Positions 11,101 through 24,514 of a DNA stretch of 64,000 nt are shown one piece after another; the stretch's first letter is position 1, and every line of letters begins with the position of its first letter. The stretch is from Boswellia sacra. Its lineage: Eukaryota; Streptophyta; Magnoliopsida; Sapindales; Burseraceae. Below the pieces are notes generated by a model that saw only the letters and a list, made by a program, of their open reading frames with translations, searched no databases and was not told where the DNA came from. The stretch lies in contig SNVD02009519.1 in the NCBI GenBank assembly GCA_013180625.2, positions 3,562,501-3,626,500 of the forward strand, written 5' to 3'. Both the position numbers and the translations under genes were made by a program.

Positions 11101-13314
11101 ATTAGCTAGCTTGATGACATTTTGAACTGTGACTACAACAAGGATGATTTTATAGAAGAAGTTGAAGGTAAAGCCAGTAATTGGCACAAGGAAAATGTTA
11201 CATTTGTCGCAAGATAGCTTATGTGCTTTTGTAAAGAGAAACAGATAGAAAGTGGTAGTACACAATTTTCATTTTTCAACCCTTCAATTTTCTATTTACA
11301 TTTTCTTTTTAATTTTTTTCGATTCTAAACAAAATAATATAGCATATACAGACAACATATGTACGTGCACACCCCCTGAATTTTTAAGGAATTAATATCG
11401 AAAATCTAGCGCAAAATCAACATTTAATGCAAATTACCAGAACTAGAGTGGTTCTTACAAGGAGTTCTTTTTAAAGAAGATTATGCAATCTTTTATTTAA
11501 ATACCTCTTCTTAATTCCTCACTTTCCATTTAGAAATTATATTTCTGTTTTGGCTTAAGATTCACAGTTATCTATAAACTTTGCTTTTGTTGAAATAATA
11601 CATATATTAGAAGAGAAATATTGTTAAATATACAATCTTAATTTTGTGTTTTTTACGATTTTTCATTAAGCTAATAAGAATTATACTATCGCTTGAGCTT
11701 CTTCTATACACATTAAAATATATATGATAATTTAAATTTGTTGTGATGTTCATATTTCGGCTACTTACTTATAATATTGTTTAATTTGTTGAATAAAAAC
11801 CACAATAGTAGAAGTTATACATATACAAACCACACTATAGCACCATTTATTTTTAAATTTCTAGTGCAAATATTTTTAAGTAAAAAAAAAAATGTCAAAG
11901 TTTTTAGAAGGAAGAGCATTATAAAGAAAATAATATTTAAAACACGTGTGATTAAAAATCTAAAGGTTAGATCATGTGAATCTTAGATTCTTATGATTAA
12001 CGAAGAAAACGACACTAATTATGAAGAATAACGGTCTAACAATTATAAAAGTATGTGATAACAGAAAACCGTTAACCTTCTATCTTATTATATATTGTGA
12101 TGCATTATCAAATCTTTGACAATTAATTAGGTATACATTTTTAGAAAACTTAAAAACTATAAGAACATTATTTCAATTTTTTTATATAATCTATAAATAC
12201 ATAATTGTCCTTGGAGAATAGAAAAGAAAAAATAATCTAAACCAGTTTTATGGTTACACATGTCATACCTCCATTCTAGAGATATCATTTTCAAATGATA
12301 ACAGAAAGTCTCACACAAAAACCATGAAACCCCTGCTAAAGAAGACACGTGTATCTTTAGAATGCGGAGCACTTGTCGGGTCAACTCGGCCGGAGTTTGG
12401 GCTAGAAAAAATGGATCTTACCTTGTTAAAGAAATTTATGAAGTTACCTCGTTTAGATATGTTTAAAAAAAGGGTCATAAACATTCACTTTTTCAATAAT
12501 TAATTCTAAATTTATTAAAGTTTGTACATATTATAAATAGAGGAAACAAGTATTAACTTGGATTATCTGTATCCATCATATAATGTCAAATTACAAAACC
12601 ACAGTAATCCATATCCGAAACCAGGTGCTGCCCGTGGTTTTCAAAATGACTTGAATTGAAATATTTTAGAAGAATTAAATATATGCATATTTGGTTTTAA
12701 TATCATCCAGATACTGTTTCCCTGAAAGAGTAAATGATACATATCTCTCATAAAAAGAAAATTAACTTTTTCATGGGTTACCTTTTGTATAATAAATAAC
12801 TTTTGAATGTAATTTTGACCATTACTATGTTAAAAAGTTAAAATAATAAAGATTAATTTTATTATTTATTATTAGATAATGAATAAAACTATATATCCAA
12901 TCCTACTCTATAATTTGAATTGTCAAAGTCATATTACATGAGTAATCATCGTATCATTTAGTTAATAATAATTTTATTCTTTCCAAATGATGTCGTAATT
13001 AATATGATATTAATATTTCACTTAACACATCATTATGTTATATTCATCGCCTCTACATTTAAGATGACATTTGAGCTAATATTTTAGAAAGAACAGTATT
13101 ATTATATATTAAATTTTATGGTATTATTATATGGACGATAAAATAAGGTACCATTGACACAGAGATTGAAATAATTATTTCATGAGAATAGTATTAATTA
13201 CTATTTATTATAATTTTTATATTAATTATTTATTTTAATATATTCTATTGCATTATGTCACTGTATAAATAATTAATATCTGATATAAAAATTACATATG
13301 TTATTATGTTATTA

Positions 13315-13345
<31 letters not shown>

Positions 13346-13366
13346 TCAATTATCTCAGGGGTAATA
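11101..13366. other. Upstream region of the response regulator
   Basis: AT-rich DNA containing the presumed promoter of the gene that starts at 11100. Short open frames here show no family resemblance. An (AT)n run at about 13313-13337 and a T-run abut the CACTA element. No further feature is supported. Confidence 0.55.
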
Positions 13367-13375
13367 CATTACAAC

Positions 13376-13828
13376 ATCGAGGACTTTTTACGGAGGGTAA
13401 AAACTATCGCAAAAACCTTTTTATGGCGGTTCTACGGTGGTTCTCAACCGCCGCAAAAGCAACCGCAGTAAAAGCTTTAACGGTGGTTTTTGTTTGTCTC
13501 AAAAATCTTTTTACGGCGATTTGGGTGTTCGACGTAAAAAAGAACGACGAAATACGATTGGCATTTACCACATCTTTTTGAGACGGTTTAGAACCGCCGT
13601 ATATATTTTAGTCTTTTTACGACGAACAATAAACCGCTGTAAAAGGTATAGAAACCACCGTAAAAAGCTTTGATGATACTACCGTAAAAAGTGTAAAAAC
13701 CGCTGCAAATAGTTTTTCATATGTTTACAAAACTGACGTAAATTAGCCAATAAACCGTCGTGAACAGTTCTCCAAAATTGTTTACGACGATCAAAAAACC
13801 GCCGTAAAAGTTTTTTTTCTAGGAAATG
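13376..13828 (+). repeat. Subterminal repeats of the CACTA element
   Basis: Many degenerate copies, in both orientations, of aaccgccgtaaaaag and its complement ctttttacggcggtt. They are much richer in CG and CCG than the surrounding AT-rich DNA. Such motif clusters inside the termini bind transposase in CACTA elements (family knowledge). The open frames across them are repeat artefacts. Confidence 0.8.
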
Positions 13829-15060
13829 GTTTGCTGTTTAATATTATTTACTGTCTAAAGATTAATTAACCTGTCTCAAAAAAATGTTTTGATATGTTTC
13901 TTCGATCATTCAATGAATATAATAAAATCAAATCAAATATCAAGATATATCAAATATCGATGGACTCAACTAAAATGTAATGTTTGTTGAAATCTCTTTG
14001 TTATTCATTTATTTATTGTTATTTCCAATAAAATAATATCAATGTTACTAACACTAATGTTTGTTGTGGTTTTTTGTTTTTTTAATATCCAAATTTTGCT
14101 TTCTAGTTTCTTTAGTTTTAACTAGGTGTTTTAACATTTGCTAGCTTTCATTTGCCTGCTACTGAAATAAATTTTTATGCATGGAATATTAGAAAAAAAT
14201 AAACGCAGGAAGGAACTCAACTCAAGAACAATATATACAAACAAATTAATGGTGCAACGCATCATAACAAAACTGACTGACTATACAATAGTGGCAAGTA
14301 CCAAAGGATATATTGTTTTGAATTACAATAACACCAAAGAGTATGACTCTGAATTACAATACAATCATATAAAAAGAATTAAAATAAAAAAGGAGACGTT
14401 GGAGTCTCATAGACAAACTATTGTATATGAGGCTCATTACATCATTGTCCCTTACCACAAATATCATCTAAAATTTAATACAGAAACTGTAATATGGTGA
14501 TAAATCAGCCAACATGAACCCGTTGATTAAAAGCAAAAACTGATTACAGCAGATGCTTGGGCAAACCAAAAATAATGCCTATAACAATGAAACCAAATTA
14601 ATGGGCACCAATTAAACGTCCCTTTTCTTCTCTTTGTATCATGTTTAGTTACTTCTATACTTAATCTTCTGGTCCACCAAGCATGACCTACCAATTAAAA
14701 GCTTTGGACATCAAATCTCTTATGTTATCAAATCCAAAAGAAATAAGGATTTTACCGTCCACATTCCGTGCTCTCAAAATGATACAAGAACCAAAACAAA
14801 TAACAAATGGAACAGTAAATTGATAAGATATTGATCGCATTGCAATCAAGAGCATGTTTCCTAGCAATCATAATGGCCACCATCCCTTAGCAACTAGACT
14901 TTATTGGACAAAATACAGAATAGAGTTGCTAAGTTAAACAAAGATATAGAATGAAGAAATTCTGATTAGAAATAGAAATTACCAGATGAAAAAATGTTAA
15001 ATGATAAATGATACTGATCTACCCATGGCACATAATGTGCAAGTTTAAAATATAACTTAC

Positions 15061-17813
15061 ATTTAGACCAGTTAAAATCTTCTTGGTGCAAAGCATCAAC
15101 CTGATGTCTAAATTCTTTTCGAGGCAAGATACGTCCACGACCATGTGACGGACTGGATTTAGTTCCATTTAGAAGAAAAATATTTATGACTGAACATAAG
15201 AAATTATCCAAAAAAAAAACCGCTGGAATTCATAATGTAATTATAAATACACAAACCAATTAATTGAAAGCCAATTAAATAGTTCAATATTTATTCAAAT
15301 TAATTGATGATTATATTATTTACATATTATGTTAAAAAAAGAAGAGAAAACTGCTCAAATTTATAAGATAGATTAAACAAAGAGGCAAACAAGGTACTTA
15401 ATAGTTTCTGAGGTCCATAATATTTTATGTAGAAGACAACCTTGTATATACATGATGCCAAAGATAACCAAACATAAAGACTCTAAATCTAATTCTCAAA
15501 TATCAACCTATTTCAATCTAAATGCACAAAAATATTTAAAAATCCTAATATATGATTTTTCTTTAACTATAACTCATTGTTTTCAGAGTAACATTCTCAT
15601 CACAAAATCAATTTAGTCCATCAAAATAACCTTCATAGCCACTCTATTCACAACTTTGTTCATGGTTGCAGTGTTGCTTAGTACTCGCACAATAAAAGGA
15701 TTGTTTTGCAGCATACCCAGTATAGAAGATCCAACATATACATAAGACCAGATGGATTATGTATAGGTATTATCAGGCAATAAGTAGCAGAAAACTTGCC
15801 TTACAAAGCTCAAACTTATTATCTTCTTTTATTCTACATTTGCACGAAATAACTGAGTTTGGTCTTTCTCTGTCGGAAACCTGTACAATAAAAGAATAAA
15901 TAAAATTAGGAATTCAATATCTAATAAGCAGAAATCCAAGAAACATATCATATACAAAGTTTAGCATAAAAGCACCTTGACATGGTATATATCCTTGTTT
16001 GCTGTAAAATCAACTCCAATCTTCAGCACAACTTCACTCATAATGTTTTCCATATATGCGTAGGAACATTTGTGTAAAAACTTCTTCTCAATCGTCTCAA
16101 AACACTTTCAGCAACTTGTTTTTTATTGTTACTTTCTAACCTCACTGCGTTGCCCTTGAACCACAAAGTTTAATATAGTAATTACTGTTTAGATTTCTTT
16201 TATGTTAAGCCTATTACACGCATATAATTTATTCACTTTAGAAACTGAATGAACTTCAACTAGAAGCTGGACGTGAAAATTTTCTTTTCCACATACAAGA
16301 TACAACAACAATAGTACATGGTAACAAACTGGTAAACCAGCGGACTGATGGCTGTCCCACTAATATATGTTATAAGCAAAGTCAATCAAGAAAAGTCAAG
16401 CAGCAAGCAGATTAACTTGTTTGTCTCATCAGCAATCAAGCAACACTTAGGCAAGACAAGGCATAAATTTTTTTCTGCTAGCAGTGCTAGAACTGTGCCT
16501 ATACGAACCAAAACAAGACTAATGTTTTTAGCACGAGCAATCAAGCAATACTCAGGTCAGTGATTATTATAAGAGAAATATAACTATATAGACAGAGTGA
16601 ACTCAATCTAGCTATCAAATAGAACATTGTTCACAGAGACAAAAGACTTATATCCGGTCTGCTCATTCAGGTGCTAAAACAAAAACTCAACATAATTGCT
16701 AAAATTTAACAGCCATAGAATCCTTGATCACTTCCTAATGATTACAGCAAGAATTACTAAAGCAACGAGGCAAGAAGCTCCTAACTATAATGAGTTTCCA
16801 TCTTAAAAACATGGGGTCAACAACGTCAAATTACATATTTGAGTGAAGTAGTAAAAGGAAAGGATTCAATCATGATTTAAAAGAGAGTTACAAATATGAA
16901 TATGACCAAATAAACTATTAATTTCTAGCCTGGGAGAGATAAATGCATAATAGGCCTTGCACTTTTTTTGCTTTCTTTAGTTTCAAAGAAATCTAACCCT
17001 GACTTCCCACTTCTGAGATTTTATTAATTTACACTATCTCTTTCATGGGACTTCAATTATGGGAAAACCTCATTGCTATGCCAAATTTTAACATACAATT
17101 CTTAATTAATTGATTAGAAGCTATTTATTAGATTCTTATATGAGCGAGAAGTTTGTGTTTCTTTAAATAAGAGAAACCAAAGATGTATCAATATTCAACA
17201 TTCATGTTGTAACATCAGGGGAAAACAGTTCATGTACCTATGGAAAGAATTTTGCCAAATCTTACGATCACTTTTGGCTTTTCTATCTCCAGCTCTAGGC
17301 CCTCAATTATGTTGCTTATACAATTGAAAGAAGATAATAGATCTGGCCACACATTTTCAGCAATAGACTCCCATGTAGGTCTTGAGATACTCCTTCTCAC
17401 TTCATCAGTTTCCACCAATAAAAAACCAAAAGGTTCAACATCACTAAGTAGAAGACCACACCATAATTCAAGCACATAAATCGAACATATTCAATAATTC
17501 TACAGAGGATAGACGACAAACCTTTAGCTACATTCACTAAAACCAGGGGCTTTTCTCCTATTTTTCCCTCTATGGGTTTTGAGATCTGCTCAAATTGGAC
17601 AGAAGAAGGAAGCTGGTTATCATCATCTAAATCAATAGCGAACCATCTGGATACAGCTTGGTCAGCATAAATAATCTTGCTGATTTTCTCAACATTACGT
17701 TGTGATGATCTCAAGTTGAAATCTCTCTTGAACTGAGGAACAAGCTGCTCTAGAGTTGGAGATGGCCTATCTGAACTTTTTGAATGCTGCTTATGTGGTG
17801 GAATATAAGCCAT
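15061..17813 (-). pseudogene. Decayed copy of a plant DUF7903-type gene inside the CACTA element
   Basis: Three blocks in the same order and strand resemble a land-plant protein of unknown function that I know from memory as the DUF7903 family. Block 1 (17813 to about 17520) starts MAYIPPHKQHSKSSDRPSP and includes IIYADQAVSRWFAIDLDDD and GEKPLVLVNVA. Block 2 (about 17397-17246) includes WESIAENVWPDLLSSF and EKPKVIVRFGKI. Block 3 (15168-15061) reads MELNPVRHMVVDVSCLEK then NLDIRLMLCTKKILTGLN, followed by a gtaagt donor. Block 3 has a stop just upstream in frame without an acceptor, and I could not join the blocks into one intact frame. This supports a captured, decaying gene fragment, though an unusual functional copy cannot be fully excluded. 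No function is assigned. Confidence 0.55.
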
Positions 17814-19463
17814 CACAACAACAGTAACAATGTACAACCTTAAGCCCTGATAAAAACAATGAATTTTAATGACTGTGGGATAAATCACTTTTTTTTAACA
17901 AAGAAACTCCAATTCTTGCAAAAATCATCCATATAATAAAATAATCCAAAACTGCTAAAAAAACACAAAGATAAAATATCCAACAAGAATTGTTATCTTA
18001 CATTTACTAAAAATTACAAATGCAATCACTAAACATAATTGCCCGTCGTTTGCTAAAAATTTTTGAATAATTCATTCTTTACCCTACTGAAGCCACTTTT
18101 GTACCTCACTCCTTGCCTACCACTTGCATTCTTACTGCTAGGAGTGATAAGGGAAACATTGTACTTGGCTGGTTCCAAACAAAGAGAGTGGTCATATGGT
18201 CAACTATTTTTTACTACATCTCTCAGTGACTATAAAACTTTGATTCTACCACTCTATCATTATTTGGCACAGTTTTGGTTCCACCCAGCATGGCGGCTTA
18301 CATAGTAGCCAGTAGGGGAAGGAAATTTAAGAAGAGATTTTGTATTACCCAACAGATGTTACCATCTTCTTAGGAATACGTATGTCATGTTTATAGGAAG
18401 AAACTACAACTGTAATTCACTTGATAAAACTACATAAATAGATTCTCCACTTTAACTTCAATGCTTTACAAATAAAGATATCACAAAGCAGAACTTAATG
18501 GATAATGATGCCTATGTTTATCTGCCCAGAGTAATCATTAAGAAGCACTAGCAACAAAAATAGGATATTAACCATAATAATTAAAAAGACAAAAAGTTTT
18601 ACTCACAAGAGCTCTCCACAAAGTTTGCACATAGTACATGTATCTTGGTAGCTATCAGTCGAAACATCTAAAAAAGCTCCATCTAAACTATCTTCATTTA
18701 CTTTACATTAAAAATAATATAACTCATTGGTAAACTATCTTCTTAAATTAATGAAGGTAGTTTAACAAATCAAAACTTCCTTAAAAACGATCTAACAGAC
18801 CTGATAAAAAAATAGCTTAGTTTTTTTATTTATCCATAAAATCTTTTTTAAATTGCAATAAAAAAATACACAAAAAGTCAAAAATAAAAAAATATATATA
18901 TACAAACTCAGTTAGTCAATAGAAGCCATAACTAATGAATTGTTAGGAAAGAAATCGAACCTCTGGCACATTACGCTTAGTGCTTTACAAGGGACTTTAT
19001 TAACTAAGATTTTCCAACTTGCCACCAGTTTCGTAAACCCAAGCCATAATCACCATGAAAAAAAAAATTTCTAGAGTTAAAGCACCGATTAATCAATAAA
19101 CAATAACTAATTAGCTATCAACATCAAGCTAGACACAAAAACAATCCAAAATCTTCAACTACACCTATTAAGTGAATGACTGTAAATACAAACCTGGGTC
19201 CCTCAAATACCACAACAAACAAAGGTTGTTCACCATAAGAATGATAAAAAATAAGAATCGAGACAGAGAGATCGAGAACCAGAAAGCTATGATGCTCCAC
19301 TTCTTGATCTTGGATCGCTTGGGCTTCTAGGCAGATGAAGAAGGTCCAACACTGCTGAACTCCTCGCCAACAAGTATCATGAGAAAGTTGGAGTCCAAAG
19401 TTGTCTAATGAGCAAAACAAAATGAAACCAACACTTGTTAGTCTTGCGAAGCTGTGAGGAGAG

Positions 19464-19466
<3 letters not shown>

Positions 19467-19506
<40 letters not shown>
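19467..19506 (+). repeat. (GA)n microsatellite
   Basis: About 20 GA units (CT on the minus strand) near the right end of the CACTA element, upstream of the decayed gene. CT-rich leaders are common in plant 5' UTRs, so this may be part of the captured gene's leader. The LSLSLS open frame across it is not a protein. Confidence 0.85.
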
Positions 19507-19509
<3 letters not shown>

Positions 19510-19724
19510 TGTGTTGAGAGAGTTTAGAGAGAAATGGGGGAGATGGAAATTGAGAGAACAAGCGAGCTTAAGGTAGAACATATTTGGGATTTGTTGCGCT
19601 CTTTATACTGCGGTTTGACAAACCGAAGTAAATAGTATTCGCGAATCACCATTTACGGGGTTTTTAAAAACCGCCGTTAAAAACTGCAGTAAATACCCCT
19701 TTTTCTTGTAGTGATACTAGATAT

Positions 19725-19895
19725 ATAACCAAGTTATACAATCTAATTCATACAACTTGACATGATACAAATTTACTGGGTGAATAAAAATAAAAAAATG
19801 AATTAAATAAATTTTATCAAATAAAGTAGGGTTTATCCATCTAATGACTTTGTGTCAAGTCAGATTGTATAAGTTGAGTTATACAATTTGATTGC
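19725..19895. repeat. Small imperfect fold-back sequence
   Basis: The left arm (about 19730-19790, containing gttatacaatct and caacttgaca) pairs imperfectly with the right arm (about 19835-19893, containing tgtcaagtcagattgtat and gagttatacaatttg). It looks like a MITE of about 165 bp next to the CACTA end. No clean target duplication was found, so boundaries are approximate. From 19896 to 20369 I see only AT-rich DNA with weakly repeated tggtaagt and gacaagtta-like words. Confidence 0.45.
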
Positions 19896-21380
19896 ATACT
19901 TATAAATACTGTTATCTCAAAGCTAGTTGACCTTAAAAAGCGTCAAAAAGCTATGGTAAGTGGGAAGTCATTTGAGATCTTAGGCCATCTGCTGATAAGT
20001 TAAAAGTAACTTTAATTTTATGGTAAGTTATATGAGAATTTGGGACATGTCTTTACAAGTTAAGATTAATTCTAATTTTGTTGTTTTAGATAGTTAAGTC
20101 AACTAACTTTTGGACCATAATTGGAAAAATCTTAATTACCTCCTTACATTGTAAGAAATTTCTGCGTGTATATACAAAAAATCATATATTCCAAGAAAAA
20201 AAAGAGAGAGAAACCACCCATAGTTTAAAAGAGAAGCACTGGGGGATGGTTTTGTTATGCTGCATGTAACTCCATTTGGTTGTGCATAAATTATTTTAGA
20301 GTTGAAATTATGCTTAGATTTCATGAGATCTAAAATATGGAATAGTTATACGAAATATGACAATAAACTGTAATTGTCACAACCCATACTGAACATATAG
20401 AATGTAACATTTTATACAGTTATTTAAATATGAACTATGTTATTTCTTTTAAAAATTAATATGGGTATCATCCAATACAGAGTTCCTAATCACAACCACA
20501 CCATCTCACTGTATATAGGTACATTCAAAAATCAAAAGAACTCCTACAGTATGGCTATGATAATATAGGGCAGCGGTCTGTGGTTGCCAAGGAAACTCTG
20601 TCAGTGATGCCAAAAGTTTTCCATCTTGATCTCAGCCTACTGATCACCTGAGGCACACACAATAACTTAGTGAGTAAAACTCAGTAAGTAAGCTAAGCAA
20701 ATATACAACAATATACAGTAAAAGTCGGTTCACAGTACGAAGACTGTTCATTTCTTAGTATACAAACATGAGTTAATTTATTAAAAGGGAAATGACCTAG
20801 GATTCACTTGTAACCGTTTCTATGTGTCGACTTGGTGCTTCTACGCCATATAAGTGGTACACCTGAGCCCACTCCCTCTGTCTAACCAGTTTCACATCGG
20901 CTACATTTGCGCTCTTGCGCCAATTTTTTGTCTAGACCTCTGTAGGTCGATTCAATCTCACAAAAGTGAGTTCACATTTCTTCATGCATCGCATTTTCAT
21001 GTACAATCACAATCACATAGTAAGGAAGCTTCCACAGTATCAGTTACAGTCACCTAGAGAAAGAAGGCTCTCTAATCAAGGTAGGACTTTTCATTTCACA
21101 TTCAGTTCCTATATGTAGGCCCAAATCACTTAGCCACCTATCGGCGGCATCCGTAGGCAGGGCATCGTCGCAGTGAGTATTTATCACATTCTCACATTAC
21201 ACGAATCCGTCATCACCCAAAGGTGACAGCCATATAGTCCTGCTGGACTCTATCTGCCACATGGAACAGTACAGGTACATTCAGATGCCTACCCTTAAAG
21301 TAGCTCGAGGCTAGTCTGACAATCCGGATGATACCGGGCCCATGCTACCGAATCTCGTATAGAGAAACACATGGTCCAGA

Positions 21381-23827
21381 TGTAATATCTTAAGTTTTTG
21401 TAATGTACATTATAGCATGTGTTATGGTTACATGTGTAATATATGTATTAATGTATTAGTTATGTGTTAGATTTTTAATGTAATAGATGAGAGAATGAGG
21501 GGCTTAATGAGAAGAATAATGGATTAAATGGTTATAAAGGAGGAGAGATGTACTAAATGGAAACTTTGCCTTGTGTTTATATATAAAATGAGAAAAATTC
21601 TAGAATTCTTCCATTCTAACTTACCAGGTCACGTTTCCAGCCCTTCACTCCCTCTAAGCTCCACACAACACACACAATTTCACTAAGAATCCAAGCAAGC
21701 AAGTGGTAAGAACTCTTCTCTCCTTTGGAATTCTTGTGCTATTGTGTATGTATTTGCAAGAATTCTTTTGGGTTGTGATGTGAGTATATGAATTGTTGTT
21801 TGTGCTACTGGAAAATTGTATAGAGATGTGAATTTAAATGAGTTTTGAATGCATCTAAGTAAGGAGATGAAGATATAAGCTAGAATTGAGAGTTTAGTTC
21901 AAATCCTGGAAATTTTGTTACACTGAACAGTACATGTTCCGAAAATTCTCAAAAATCAGGGGGACATTTTCTTGTTCTGAAAATTTTATGGATGAAAATA
22001 GACATGTCCAGGAGTTTATACAAATTGGAATCACTTAAAAATTCATAGTGTGTAAATTGTAATGAATTTTGAAATTCTGGTTCGAAATTTGTGAATTTCC
22101 CCTGTTTTAAAACAGGGTAGGGAGAGTGAACTCGATTTGAGGGGCCAAATCTTTGTAAAAGTGCCTGAATTTTTGTATTCAAGTTCTTCTATGTGTCATA
22201 TATGAGACTGTAAATTTTCACTGAGATTGAAGCTCTGTGTGAATTGTTATAGATTTTTTAAAGTTGGCTTGTTAAAACTGGAATTTTTAGTTTCCAAAAT
22301 AGGGCAGTTAGAGATAAATGGATTTGAATGGGTTAAACATCTTGAAAATCCCTGATTTTAGGTATGGAGGTATATACATATGTTATATACCAGCCTGTAA
22401 ATTTTTGTAGCCATTTGAGTAGGATTAAAATTCCTACAAATTTTTAAGTTGATAGTGCTCAGTGAAGTGAATGCAGTGGCAGAGTTGTTGAGGTAATAAA
22501 TTTGATTATTTTGAGTGGCCAAATGACCCCAAATTGGCTCTAAAAATTTTAAGGAGACATGAGGTATGTGTGTAAAAGATGTCTACCTACTTGTGTGAAT
22601 TTTTGGAATTATATAATTATTGTTGTGAATTGTTTGTCAAAGTAAGTATGGAAATAGAGCCAAAAAGGGGGAAATATTTTACAAGTGTATGGTGACCTAA
22701 AAAGAGATTTTGTTTTATTTTTAGGTCAATCACAAGCATCGAAAAGCAGCTATACAAGGTAAGTAAGCTAACTATTCTGAGGCCACAATAAATTTTGTGT
22801 ACTGTATGTATGTAATTTTGTGGATTGTAACACTATTAATTGTAAACACCTTGATGCTTGAATGTGAGATATTGTGACTGTTTTAGAAGCCTGATATCGA
22901 GCTTCTTTAATGTGACTGATTGTGAATGAGGAAAAGTGATTGGCATACCAAGACCTAGGAAGTTTAGCTCTCATGGCTTGAGGGGAGGTCTGGACTATGT
23001 GTTTCTCTAGTTCAGATTTGGTAGCATGGGCCCGGTATCACCCGGATTGTCAGACTAGTCTTGAGCATTCCGTACTCCCATGGCTTGAGGGGAGGTCTGG
23101 ACCATGTGTTTCTCTAGACGAGATTCGGTAGCATAGGCTCGGTATCACCCGGATTGTCAGACTAGCCTTGAGCTATTGTATGGGAACTGACTGTGAAATG
23201 AAAAGTCCTACCTTGATTAGAGGGCCTTTCCCTAGGTGACTGTAACTGATACTATGGAAGCTTCCTCATTCTGTGATTGTGATTGTACATGAAAAAGCGA
23301 TGAGTAGGGAAATGTGAACTCACTTATGTGAGATTGAATCGACCTACAAAGGTCTAGAAAGAAAATTGGCGAAGGAGTGCAAATGTAACCGAAGTGAGTT
23401 CGGAGCATTTCTTCTTTAACAAGTTAGCTAATGCCTGTGTAGTTAGAAGTGGATAATTTCATACTGTAGATTGAATTCCAATGTTATTGTTTATTGTCGT
23501 ATATTCACTTAGCTTACTTACTGAGTTTTACTCACTGAAGTTGTTGTGTGCCTCAGGTGAGCAGTAGAGTGAGTTTTTGGATGGAGGACTTTTGGCATAT
23601 CGATAGAGTTCCCTTGGCAACCATAGACCGCTGCCTAAATTATCATAGCCATACTGTAGGAATCCTTTTGATTTTGAATGTATCTAGCTACAGTGAATTG
23701 GTGTGATTGTGATTAGAAACTCTGTTTTGTGTGATACTAATATTAATTAGTGAAAGAAATATTAGAGTTCACATTTAAATGACTACATAAAATGTTACTT
23801 TCTGTATGTCCAGTATGGGTTGTGACA
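21381..23827 (+). mobile_element. Nested solo LTR of the same family (plus orientation)
   Basis: It starts TGTAATATCTTAAG and ends GGGTTGTGACA. It is flanked by ccaga on both sides (21376-21380 and 23828-23832), a 5-bp target duplication. Its sequence matches the reverse complement of the interrupted outer LTR almost end to end: for example, 22700-22990 pairs with 23833-24060 and 23580-23827 pairs with 20375-20640. It is 2447 bp long, lacks the TCGA-dense block, and has its own 107-bp internal duplication. Being the insert, it is the younger insertion. Confidence 0.88.
22972..23185 (+). repeat. 107-bp tandem duplication inside the inner LTR
   Basis: Two adjacent units start with catggcttgaggggaggtct at 22972 and 23079, and both run through cacccggattgtcagactag. 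They differ at a handful of positions. The outer LTR has a single unit, so the duplication arose in the lineage of the inner copy. The insertion point of the inner LTR in the outer one also falls in the matching unit. Confidence 0.85.
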
Positions 23828-24514
23828 CCAGACCTCCCCTCAAGCTATGAGAGCTAAGCTTCCTAGGTCTTGGCATGCCAATCACGTTTCACAATTCACA
23901 ATCAGTCACAATATCTCATATTCAAGCATCAAGGTGCTAGCAATTAACTGTGTTACAATCCACTATATTACATACAGTATAACACAATTTATTGTGGCAT
24001 CAGAATAGTTAGCTTACTTACCTTGTACAGCTCCTTTTCGATGCTTGGGATTGACTTAAAAACAAAACAAAATCTCTTTTAGGTCACTATACACCTTTGT
24101 AAAACATTTTCCCTTTTTGGTTCTATTTCTATATATACTCTGTCAAACAATTTACAACAACAATTGTCTATTCCCAAAAATTCACACAATTGTGTAAACA
24201 TCTTTGACACTCATATATCATGTCTCCTTAAAATTTTTAGAGCCAATTGAGGTAATTTGCCCACTCAAAATAACCAAATTCGTTAACTCAACGACTCTGC
24301 CATTGCATTCATTTCACTGAGCAGTACAAACTTAAAAATTTGTAGGAATTACAATCCTACTTAAATGGCTACCACAATTTATAGGCTGGTATATCGCACA
24401 TATATATACCTCCATACCAAAAATCGTGGCTTTTCAAGGTGTTTAACTCATTCAAACCCGATTATTCCAAATTGCCCTGTCAAAAGGTGCATTCGGAGCA
24501 ATTCTGTATTTTCG

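Larger units (their letters stand above)
13367..19713. mobile_element. CACTA (En/Spm-type) element with captured gene
   Basis: The right end is a clear CACTA terminus: read on the minus strand it begins CACTACAAGAAAAAGGGG. The left end at 13367 reads cattacaacatcgagg, a degraded match (11 of 16 positions by eye). Both ends are flanked by ata (13364-13366 and 19714-19716), the 3-bp duplication expected for this superfamily. Subterminal repeats with an aaccgccgtaaaa core fill the left 450 bp and recur next to the right end. I see no transposase, so the 6.35-kb element looks non-autonomous. It contains decayed exons of a host-type gene. Alternatively the two ends may belong to different elements. 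Confidence 0.65.

Noticed and set aside
19124..19561. Minus-strand frame with a LSLSLS run
   Set aside because: Produced by the (GA)n microsatellite.
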